42,866 nt of DNA from Fidelibacterota bacterium (lineage in GTDB: Bacteria > Fidelibacterota > UBA8477 > JABMPR01). This document shows, piece after piece, positions 8,789 to 16,270 of this stretch. Both the position numbers and the translations under genes were made by a program. How positions within the stretch are numbered: the stretch's first letter is position 1; every line of letters begins with the position of its first letter. The stretch is taken from NCBI GenBank assembly GCA_016845065.1, contig JAERTG010000168.1, positions 1 to 42,866 of the forward strand, written 5' to 3'. Under the pieces are notes generated by a model. It worked only from the letters and a program-made list of their open reading frames with translations, searched no databases and had not been told where the DNA came from.

Positions 8789-10381
8789 CTATCCAAATTT
8801 TATTGTGCTGGGGTAATAGTAGAAAACCACAGTTCGTTTACGCTTTGCTTTGAGTACTTCAATACGGATATCACTCTTCCACATTAAATACCCAGATCGC
8901 TTTAATTTCTTTAAATGGGCGATTAAAACTGCCTGTGAGAGCTCCAAATCGCCACGTAGAGCGCTTTGAGTATAGTTTATGGGTCGTTGCCCATCTTTTG
9001 TCTTTATTAGTAGGTGAAGGAGAGTACGGAGTTCTGCTCCAAAACCATCTAGAATTGGCTCAGTGACAAATGTTTTCGGAAAACGGACATAGCCCCCATC
9101 ACTTTTGTTGGGATTTCTAGTTTTTGCCTGTTCCAGGAGAATATTTTTCATTTTCCGTGGGCTTTTCTTGGATGTTTTGATCAAGTTTACTAGATCGGCA
9201 ATACTAACTAGATATGTTTGCCCCATTTCGGTGAGGGCGTCCTTTTCTTTCTTCTTCTTTTTCAGTTTTGCGGCTCTGTTACCGTCTTCAGAAGCTTGCA
9301 GGTCATTTTTAGCCCCAGAGATCAGAATCGAAAGCTTTACACCCTCAGATACAGCAGTATCTATATCCCGGGTATCGTCAATTATAGACAGATCGACTTT
9401 GTTTAAGCTTTGCTGCATCAGACCAAGTATCGATTCTCTTTCTTTCGCTGCAGTAAATCCTACTACAATACTGTCAACAGGGTATTTTTTCGTGATTTCA
9501 AATTGCTCAGAGGAAATACCCCGATTCAGAGTAGCCAGGACCTGATGGAATCCACTTTGATAACACGCGAAGAAATCGAAAATGCCCTTCGTGAGAATTA
9601 GCTGTTTTTTGTGTCTGATCGCTTCATGTATAGAAGATTTTTCTTCTCCAAACAATGTCGAAGTGACATCCTGCCTGAGCCACCCCGTGTTGTAGTATTT
9701 TCTTTTATACTTCTCAGAAACATACCTCCCATGAAACCCAAGGAAATCTTTTGTTTTAGAATATACAGGGACAACCACACTTAGTTTGAAGGGTAAATAT
9801 TTGGGATCGCCAGATCTTCGCACAATAAAGAGATCTAGAAGTATTGATCTAATTTGCTCTTTCGATAATGAAGTGCTTGAAAAGAAGCTTATCAAAGTTT
9901 CAAAAGTACCTGGTGACCCAATTGCAAAGTCTTTGTCTAAAGCAGGGTAATCAATGCTGCGAGATTCAAGATAATCTGTTACTTGAGATGACCGTCCTAT
10001 GGTCATCCTGTCTGTGACCATCCTGGCAAATCTCTCAAGTCTTAGCAAGTATTTGGATTTGTAGAGCCCCAGATTTTGACTCTTCAATTTTACATAGGTA
10101 ACGGCCTCAGTGAGGCTACAGCTATTTTCGAGTGCTTCCCAGGTCAGGATATTCCCGTAGGTAGGTTTGAAACCTATTGAATTGCTTTCCGCAGTGGTAT
10201 TGTTGGGTCTGATCCAGGTATTTTCATAGTTTACACCCGTTCCTAATTGGAGATCGGGATCCTGGGTACAGATTCTTTTTTTACCCGCTTTTTCAAAATC
10301 AAGTTGGTAATTTTCTTTTAAGTATATCTCAAGATCAACTGTGTGTTGAAAAATAAATGCCTGATATGCAGTAGTTCTCAA
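8789..10381 (-). CDS. DnaG-like protein with degenerate Toprim domain and C-terminal winged helix
   Basis: 530 residues from a TTG that overlaps the helicase stop (TTGA). Residues about 130-350 follow bacterial DnaG in order: a 'DYLESRSID...FAIGSPG' segment, VVVPVYSKTKDFLGFHGRY (basic core with GFxGR), KYYNTGW, LFGEEKSSIHEA and LILTKGIFDFFACYQSGF. In DnaG the last is the Toprim 'vvEGymD', so the metal-binding Glu is Lys265 here. The following DxD acidic motif is replaced by IVVGFTAAKE (about 305-314), while the later 'DDTRDIDTAVSEG' pattern is retained. The N-terminal CHC2 zinc finger is not recognisable. A Lys-rich linker (about 372-380) leads to a winged-helix-like C-terminus (LRTLLHLLIK...LIAHLKKLKRSGYL). 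I infer a DNA-binding, non-primase scaffold or sensor. Confidence 0.75.
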   Translation of the reverse strand: MRTTAYQAFIFQHTVDLEIYLKENYQLDFEKAGKKRICTQDPDLQLGTGVNYENTWIRPNNTTAESNSIGFKPTYGNILTWEALENSCSLTEAVTYVKLKSQNLGLYKSKYLLRLERFARMVTDRMTIGRSSQVTDYLESRSIDYPALDKDFAIGSPGTFETLISFFSSTSLSKEQIRSILLDLFIVRRSGDPKYLPFKLSVVVPVYSKTKDFLGFHGRYVSEKYKRKYYNTGWLRQDVTSTLFGEEKSSIHEAIRHKKQLILTKGIFDFFACYQSGFHQVLATLNRGISSEQFEITKKYPVDSIVVGFTAAKERESILGLMQQSLNKVDLSIIDDTRDIDTAVSEGVKLSILISGAKNDLQASEDGNRAAKLKKKKKEKDALTEMGQTYLVSIADLVNLIKTSKKSPRKMKNILLEQAKTRNPNKSDGGYVRFPKTFVTEPILDGFGAELRTLLHLLIKTKDGQRPINYTQSALRGDLELSQAVLIAHLKKLKRSGYLMWKSDIRIEVLKAKRKRTVVFYYYPSTIKFG

Positions 10382-13116
10382 AGAGGGATATCCTCAAAAG
10401 GAATGACTTTAATATCACCCTCCTTGTTTTGCACTATTATTCCTTCATCAGTAACTCTATATACATTCCAACCTTCCTGGAATTGATCACCAACCTCGTA
10501 AGTACTCCTTGGTACTGATAATGCATCATCGAGATCGCTACTATCCCTAGAAAAGGAAGATTTTGTTGGGGTTGATTTTAGCAAGGCTGATAAAAATAAC
10601 TCGGCTAAATCTTTATCAAGCATACCTTGCCGTTCCAGGCAGAAAGGTGGAGTCAGGGTGCAGGCTGGACATCCATCAATGCACGGACAATTCTGCAAGC
10701 GTTCTAGCGATGCCTCCAGTAGCTGTTCAATATTGTCATTGATAGCTTTTGCTAGGCCGATTCCTTTTTGCTGAGTCTCATAAATTATTGTTGATGGAGC
10801 ATTCGTGTAAGGATCCTGCCCTGATGATGCTCCAGCTAGATCAGACCAGTCACAGAAACCCATCTCCCGAACTGACCTAATTAGCAAATGTTCGATTGTA
10901 TGTACAATTATGAATACACTATATGATCCTACTCCCGGATAATCACTAATTATCGTTTCCCAATCCTTCTCTGTTCCTGGTAACGGTGCTAACCAGAAAC
11001 CTGATACCTTCTCTGTGGGCCATTTATCTGGATATTTAATCGATTTGAATTGCTTGAATTTTGGATCGAGTTTATTCTTAAGATTATAGCTTGTTACTAG
11101 CTTATCCAACTCCATTTCGCCATGCCCAATGACAAGTGGGTGAGAGCCAAATTTCAGTATCGACTCTTGTGCAGTCGCACTGTCAATCCTCACATCAATT
11201 TCAGCGAAGGGTGTAGTAAACTCATCTGACTGCAAAAGACTCTCAAGTGTGAAGATTCTCTTTTTATAATCCCTATGCTTATACTTGTATGGTGTTCCAT
11301 CAATCTCAAACAAAGCACCCGGATATAGATCCCGGTAGGCTCTATCGTAATCTATTTCACCAATTTTTTTGCCTGTTTCATCTTCAAGTGTGTATGGCTC
11401 GGGATTACCTCCCCTGATTTGTATTCTGTGGTAAGCCCACCACTTGTTAATGGTCTTGTCAATGGCTCGGCAATTGGCTTTATCTTTTACATCACGGGCG
11501 CGTATCCCTTCAAAGTACCCACAATTAAGCTGCTGTTTTCGAATCTCAGAATTCATGGGATCGATGATTGGGCTATCTGGTTTGTTCCGGCTACTCAGAA
11601 AGTGTTGAGGATTGGCGAAGTGGTAATTATCAAATGCCGTTCCATTATTGATCATAAGTACAACAGCAGGTTTATTTGCATTTCTACCAGCTCGACCAAT
11701 ACGCTGCCATATTTCATTATTTGTTGGAGGAATTCCAAATAATATACAGGTATCAAGTGTTCCTATATCTATGCCAAGCTCTAGTGCATTTGTAGAGAAT
11801 ACAATTTTAATGTGGCCCGATTTTATTCCCGATTCAATGTTACGCCTGGTGTCTCTCGAATATCCAGCATGATACCCTGACACAATTTGATCAGGTGTTA
11901 TTTTGGCGGGAAGGTTTCGTTTGTTTTTATCATTCGATGGTTGAGGACCTATCACCTTATCCAGAATCAGTTTTGCATGGTTGGCAAGTATATCTGCTTC
12001 TGATCTGGAGTTAACAAAAACGATTACTTGATGGCAATTCAAGGCAAACTTTACTGATTCTTGAACTGCGATGCTTGGAGGAGTATTTAATGGAATATTA
12101 TCAGTGTCAGACTTAGGCTTGATCATAGCCAAATACTTCTCACCTATACCTGCGCCAGACTTGTTTATAAGGTGAAATTTTCTACTTGTCAATTTTTCTG
12201 CAAACGGCAGAGGGTTGTCTATGGTAGCACTTGTACACACAATTTGGGGGTCAGCTCCTGCGGATCTAACAACATGGAGAAGCCGAGATATAACATTCGA
12301 TACGTTAGATCCGAAACTACCCTTATAGATATGGATCTCGTCAAGCACGATCAGTTTTAGATTCTTAAAGAAATTATTCCACTGGGAGGCAGTGTATAAA
12401 ATACTGTGATGCAATTCATCTGGATTGGTGTATAAAACATTAGGCGGATTATTTTTAATTGCCTTCTTTCTATCTTGGTCTGTATCACCATCAAATACTG
12501 CCTGGGAGACTTTCCCAATTGTCAATCGCTCAAAATTACCGAATTGATCATTAGCCAAAGCTTTCATAGGGAAAATGAAAATCGCTGTTGCATTTGGATC
12601 AATCTGTACCTGCTCAAAAAATGGCAACATGTATCCCAAGCTTTTCCCTGAGGCGGTTGGTGTCACAATGACAAGGTTTTCACCTTGCCTGTAATGATCT
12701 AAGGCTTCCGCCTGGTGTGTATATAATTCGTGAGGAATATGTTGCTTCAAATCATTGGAAAGGGGCTTGATGGGTGATTGATAACTAGCTGACTCCCCCT
12801 CAAGGTGTTGGTCCCAAACCATCGTTTTGTCTGGTTCATTTTTTATATATGAGATGTACTGTTCAAAGGTCGTCCAACCCTCTCCCGCCATCGGCGTTTT
12901 CTGCGTACTCGAAGTTATCTGCCCGTTTATACCCTGTCTGAGTTGGTCTAAACAAAGATTGATTTGAGTAAATTTCTCGTGCGCTTGGTTCTTTTTAACA
13001 GGGTCTTGAAATTTATCAGGGTGGTTACTCTTAGCTAGAGCACGATATTTCTTCTTTAGATCGTCCTCAGTATATGATGTAGTTAGCCCGAATAATTGTT
13101 CACAATCTGTGGTCAT
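10378..13116 (-). CDS. J-domain fused to a DUF1998-type superfamily 2 helicase (YprA/MrfA-like)
   Basis: 912 residues. Residues 1-62 are a DnaJ J-domain with the HPD tripeptide at 32-34. The helicase core follows: Walker A TPTASGKS (152-159), DEIH box (259-262), SAT (296-298), STNALELGIDIG (441-452) and QRIGRAGR (471-478). The C-terminal third has the DUF1998/MrfA zinc-type Cys cluster (Cys810, 812, 816, 819, 826), then a small beta-rich tail. The family contains ATP-dependent 3'-5' DNA helicases of repair (MrfA) and defence systems (DrmA, DruE relatives). The J-domain should recruit an Hsp70 and is unusual in this setting. It is first in its cluster, overlapping the next gene by 4 bases; the Fic gene lies 144 bases upstream on the same strand. 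Confidence 0.88.
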   Translation of the reverse strand: MTTDCEQLFGLTTSYTEDDLKKKYRALAKSNHPDKFQDPVKKNQAHEKFTQINLCLDQLRQGINGQITSSTQKTPMAGEGWTTFEQYISYIKNEPDKTMVWDQHLEGESASYQSPIKPLSNDLKQHIPHELYTHQAEALDHYRQGENLVIVTPTASGKSLGYMLPFFEQVQIDPNATAIFIFPMKALANDQFGNFERLTIGKVSQAVFDGDTDQDRKKAIKNNPPNVLYTNPDELHHSILYTASQWNNFFKNLKLIVLDEIHIYKGSFGSNVSNVISRLLHVVRSAGADPQIVCTSATIDNPLPFAEKLTSRKFHLINKSGAGIGEKYLAMIKPKSDTDNIPLNTPPSIAVQESVKFALNCHQVIVFVNSRSEADILANHAKLILDKVIGPQPSNDKNKRNLPAKITPDQIVSGYHAGYSRDTRRNIESGIKSGHIKIVFSTNALELGIDIGTLDTCILFGIPPTNNEIWQRIGRAGRNANKPAVVLMINNGTAFDNYHFANPQHFLSSRNKPDSPIIDPMNSEIRKQQLNCGYFEGIRARDVKDKANCRAIDKTINKWWAYHRIQIRGGNPEPYTLEDETGKKIGEIDYDRAYRDLYPGALFEIDGTPYKYKHRDYKKRIFTLESLLQSDEFTTPFAEIDVRIDSATAQESILKFGSHPLVIGHGEMELDKLVTSYNLKNKLDPKFKQFKSIKYPDKWPTEKVSGFWLAPLPGTEKDWETIISDYPGVGSYSVFIIVHTIEHLLIRSVREMGFCDWSDLAGASSGQDPYTNAPSTIIYETQQKGIGLAKAINDNIEQLLEASLERLQNCPCIDGCPACTLTPPFCLERQGMLDKDLAELFLSALLKSTPTKSSFSRDSSDLDDALSVPRSTYEVGDQFQEGWNVYRVTDEGIIVQNKEGDIKVIPFEDIPL

Positions 13117-13260
13117 TGAACATATCCCCTGATGTCTATGCTAATTCGTTCTTAATGTAGGCAAAGAAATATTGTCACAATCTTCAGAATTGAATCACAT
13201 AAATCGACGATATTTTATTTATAGTACCAACACCATTTTATTAACTCAAACTTACTTTAA

Positions 13261-14817
13261 TTATTTCGTACCCAGCTTAGCAATTGGTGTTCTATTCAGT
13301 CCAGCCTTTACTAGCCATACAATGAATTCTGAAAATGGTTTTATATCCTGATCTACACTAGCACTTTCCAAAGCAGTCATATATTTGTCTCTCTGTTCTA
13401 CTGGGATCACTGTCCAAGGGTATCCCCCTGAAACCAACATTGCATTCATGAGAAATCTGCCCATCCGCCCATTGCCATCCATATAGGGATGTGTGTAAAC
13501 AAAAATGAAGTGCCCTAAAACAGCCCTTACAGCAGGATGTTCCTCAGCTTCCAATAGCTCAAATAGCGTAGGCATCACATCCCTTACGCCATCTTTATTG
13601 ATTGGTGTGTGTTTGGATTGTCCAATAAAAACTTGTTCGTTCCTGTATCCTGCCAAGTCTGAGGGTTTTAATAAACCTACGGTAACACTTGGACTAAACA
13701 GCTCTCTATACCAATCTCCATGTTCCTCATTTACCACCTTACCAGAATTCTCACCACCCAGAATTCTTGTGATGCTCTTTTTCACGGCTTTGAATGCTTG
13801 CCAATACCCACGAGCCGCCATTGCGTCTTTTTGCTTTTTATCATCTTCATTGTCTTCCGCATCCCAATCTCCTGTTCGTACACGCTCAATCATTTTTGGT
13901 GTAACTGTATACATTTCGATAGATAAGGAGTGATAGGCATCAGTAGTATAGAGCTCTTCAATTTGCTCTAAGAAAACTTTTTTATTGCCAGGAATTCCTG
14001 GAGCTTTTGGGAAAACCTCGATGATTTTACCTCTCATCTCATGCCACATGAGTTTTACTCTATTTACATAGGGGGAATTTTCCCGATCACTAAATTTAAT
14101 TGGTGTCGGCTCTTCAAAAGGATCCACCTCCCTAATGTCATATCCCGCAGATTTCATCGCTTTGACAATATCATCAGCAACCTTTTCTTGCCCCATGTTT
14201 CTGTAGGCCCCGGCTATTCTTCCTGCAATTTTGGAGTGCCCACCATCCAGAAGGATACTTAACAATTCAGAGGCATCCTTTATCATCATCAGAGCTGTAC
14301 GTACATCAGTGGGTTGGTTTTTGAAAATTGAAGGAGTACAATGTATTATCGATGAAGGTAGATTAACTATTTGTAAACCATTCCAGGTTTCAATATCTGC
14401 CTTATCTGGAAGAGGGGATTTCATAACAAATATGGATGTGCCAAAAATCAAATTGGTTGACATGTTATTACCTTTTTGGCTCCTTACCAGCAGTTGCTTG
14501 GGTATTGAGTTATTGCTTGCGTGAAGTATCAGTGATTGTTCGGCAGATATACAGTAGTCATTGCCATATCGATCTTCAAGGTAGCGAGAACAGAAACCCC
14601 AAAATGAGATGTACCATGATGTGCTATCCCCTTTTCGTTCCTCATGGGGAGTCGAGATATACCAGCCCTTAAAAACTTCACGGATAAATCCATTCTCTAC
14701 AAGTCGCTTTCTATGCACTTTAGACAAGTCGCTGGATTTGATTCCTATAATCCCTTTACTTTGAATGCCTTCGAGTTTTTCTAAGGATTCTGCTAATTTT
14801 TCCCCTGGTGTTGCCAT
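13261..14817 (-). CDS. Fic-domain protein with N-terminal AbiEi-like winged helix
   Basis: 518 residues. The Fic active-site motif HPYMDGNGRMGR lies at 443-454, complete with catalytic His443 and the anion-binding GNGR, so AMPylation or related NMP transfer to a protein is expected. SLSIEM at 297-302 fits the (S/T)xxxE(G/N) inhibitory helix of class II Fic proteins, with Met in place of Gly/Asn after Glu301. The first ~60 residues (IKSSDLSKVHRKRLVENGFIREVFKGWYIS) resemble the winged helix of AbiEi-type antitoxins and regulators. The gene has its own sigma70-type promoter and a 24-bp triple repeat, suggesting autoregulation. It may belong to the adjacent helicase cluster or be an independent toxin-antitoxin-like or defence gene. 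Confidence 0.88.
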   Translation of the reverse strand: MATPGEKLAESLEKLEGIQSKGIIGIKSSDLSKVHRKRLVENGFIREVFKGWYISTPHEERKGDSTSWYISFWGFCSRYLEDRYGNDYCISAEQSLILHASNNSIPKQLLVRSQKGNNMSTNLIFGTSIFVMKSPLPDKADIETWNGLQIVNLPSSIIHCTPSIFKNQPTDVRTALMMIKDASELLSILLDGGHSKIAGRIAGAYRNMGQEKVADDIVKAMKSAGYDIREVDPFEEPTPIKFSDRENSPYVNRVKLMWHEMRGKIIEVFPKAPGIPGNKKVFLEQIEELYTTDAYHSLSIEMYTVTPKMIERVRTGDWDAEDNEDDKKQKDAMAARGYWQAFKAVKKSITRILGGENSGKVVNEEHGDWYRELFSPSVTVGLLKPSDLAGYRNEQVFIGQSKHTPINKDGVRDVMPTLFELLEAEEHPAVRAVLGHFIFVYTHPYMDGNGRMGRFLMNAMLVSGGYPWTVIPVEQRDKYMTALESASVDQDIKPFSEFIVWLVKAGLNRTPIAKLGTK

Positions 14818-14849
14818 ATGCGATTGTACTCTTTCTATTATTTACGGCA

Positions 14850-14921
14850 GTGCGATTATTATTACTTGACGCCGTGCGATTATTATTACTTAAGGCCGTG
14901 CGATTATTATTACTTAGAGCA
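14850..14921 (-). repeat. Three tandem 24-bp repeats (operator candidate) before the Fic gene
   Basis: Units start at 14850, 14874 and 14898, each beginning GTGCGATTATTATTACTT (plus-strand reading) and differing only in the last six bases. The period is exactly 24, which puts all copies on about the same side of the helix only after two turns and a bit. They lie just downstream of the Fic -10 box and upstream of its start codon, the right place for a repressor. The Fic protein's own winged helix is the obvious candidate. A degenerate fourth half-copy follows near the start codon. Confidence 0.75.
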
Positions 14922-14948
14922 TTATACACTATTTATCATAGATATCAA
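14921..14948 (-). promoter_or_regulatory. Sigma70-type promoter of the Fic gene
   Basis: On the minus strand TTGATA (14943-14948) and TATAAT (14921-14926) are separated by exactly 16 bases. The predicted start site falls in the first downstream 24-bp repeat. The hexamers are nearly consensus and there is no other gene between here and the Fic start. Confidence 0.7.
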
Positions 14949-15078
14949 GAAATATAGTCTGTAAAGATCCTAGTAGGAATTACCTCCAGATTATTGGTAA
15001 AAGCGGTATTAATGGCATATTGCTCCCCACAATAAAAACATGACTGGTAACCTTGTTAATTTTTAATCTGGCCTTATT

Positions 15079-15107
15079 TTGACTCTGGTAAAAGGAGTGT
15101 TGATAAT
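15079..15107 (+). promoter_or_regulatory. Promoter of the 231-residue HTH gene
   Basis: TTGACT (15079-15084), a 17-base spacer and GATAAT (15102-15107). The predicted start near 15114 is about 12 bases before the GTG at 15126, which supports that GTG as the start. It leaves little room for a ribosome binding site beyond a weak AGAAG. The rest of the 14949-15078 interval shows nothing recognisable. Confidence 0.5.
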
Positions 15108-15125
15108 ACGTAAATCGCCAGAAGA

Positions 15126-15821
15126 GTGGAAGCAGTGGCTCAATTAGTAAAACAAGTGATTCAATACAGAGAACTCACAAGCAAAGCATACAGTAGACTT
15201 GTGTGGGAGTTAGGTGAGCCAGCAATGTATCAATACGCAGTAGGCGAGGCATTGCCATATTTAGTACCAGAGAGCGCTGAGGTAGAGACTGAGGAATCGA
15301 GAATCCACGAAGAACCGCTTTTTAATAAAAAGAATCACATCAAAATTGTGGAGCCGATTGGGAAACATGGGTTACTTCATTTACAATTGATGCCCAAACA
15401 GGTGTTAAAGACGATATTTGTTGAGCCAGACAGCATTGCAGTGGACATTATTTTGGCAAATGACGGGGCTCTGATCTATGAATTTTATAATGCCTCAAAT
15501 TCAGATGGAATCGTTATTACAGCAACCCGTTCTCAGGATACGGATAATATTTATTCAAAGATTAAAGCCAACCCAGAGGATTTGGAGTACCGCCAGTATT
15601 TTATTAGAAGGGCTCTCAAGAAACCGGGGTATAGCAAATTTGATGAGCCCCAGTTTGTTTACCCGGATATAATGACTGCAGAACAAGTAGCACAGTATCT
15701 TCAACTCAGTCTAAGCACTGTCAGAAATAAGACGAGTACTCGTGAATTGCCTTCTGTAAAAATTGCAGGTTCGACGAGATACCGAAAAGCCGATATTGAT
15801 GGGATCATAAAGAGCCAGTAA
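15126..15821 (+). CDS. DNA-binding protein with C-terminal excisionase-type HTH
   Basis: 231 residues from a GTG. The last ~50 residues (MTAEQVAQYLQLSLSTVRN ... RYRKADIDGII) are a clear MerR/HTH_17-type excisionase helix-turn-helix, as found in Xis and prophage or plasmid regulators. The first ~180 residues are soluble, mostly helical then beta-rich, and not recognised. It is the last gene before the tRNA-Ser-like repeats, so an excisionase or island regulator is a reasonable inference; the large N-terminal part is unusual for a plain Xis. A short overlapping frame just upstream (encoding SPEEWKQWLN, ending in TAG) hints that the original N-terminus may have been frameshifted. Confidence 0.65.
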   Translation: MEAVAQLVKQVIQYRELTSKAYSRLVWELGEPAMYQYAVGEALPYLVPESAEVETEESRIHEEPLFNKKNHIKIVEPIGKHGLLHLQLMPKQVLKTIFVEPDSIAVDIILANDGALIYEFYNASNSDGIVITATRSQDTDNIYSKIKANPEDLEYRQYFIRRALKKPGYSKFDEPQFVYPDIMTAEQVAQYLQLSLSTVRNKTSTRELPSVKIAGSTRYRKADIDGIIKSQ

Positions 15822-15966
15822 AATTTTCAATCTTCCCAAATCGTTCCATAAATTGCTCAAAACTATGGGAATATTCAGGATATTTTGGGAAATACACTTT
15901 CGTAAGACACGCAACATCTCTATATATATTAATTACTTAGCAGTATCTCTATAAAAACAAAGTGGG

Positions 15967-16250
15967 AATCCCTCCCTCTCCGCTCCTTAACTACAGAACC
16001 ATATATTCGAACCTAGAAGGAATTATCCTTAAACACGAGGGTTCGACCACGAAGCGAGTACAGCGAGTGGAGTAGAGCTGGAACGAAGTGAACAGCAATC
16101 CCTCCCTCTCCGCACCTCAGCCAAGAAGTCAAATTTTCGAACCAAAAACTGCTTCAAGATTTGAACGAGGGGTTCGAAACGTAGCGAATCGAAATAAGGC
16201 GAGCGAAATCACGGCAGTGATGGAGACTCGGCCAATCCCTCCCGCTCCGC
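15967..16250 (+). repeat. Three tandem repeats starting with a tRNA-Ser-like 3' end; probable att region
   Basis: AATCCCTCCCTCTCCGC occurs at 15967-15983 and 16097-16113, and with one change at 16234-16250 (spacing 130 and 137). This string matches the 3' T-arm/acceptor end of many bacterial tRNA-Ser genes. The bodies share further pieces: an early TTCGAACC, then GGTTCGA, then AGCGA-rich stretches; unit 2 can fold (ATCAC/GTGAT). No tRNA body is present upstream. The first copy follows the HTH gene and the last ends 20 bases before the asd stop, so this interval is the likely right border of the island. The rest of 15822-16270 shows no gene. Confidence 0.65.
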
Positions 16251-16270
16251 TCATACTCAGGACATCAGAC

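Noticed and set aside
8789..10381. Active bacterial DnaG primase
   Set aside because: The Toprim Glu and DxD residues and the CHC2 zinc finger are missing.
10378..13116. Plain MrfAB-type mitomycin repair pair
   Set aside because: No MrfB-like exonuclease gene is adjacent, and the helicase carries an added J-domain.
14850..14921. CRISPR-like repeat array
   Set aside because: Only three 24-bp units with no spacers and no cas genes; they sit at a promoter, so an operator is a better reading.
15961..16260. Intact tRNA-Ser gene
   Set aside because: Only the 3'-end string is present; no acceptor 5' strand, anticodon arm or D arm is found before any copy.
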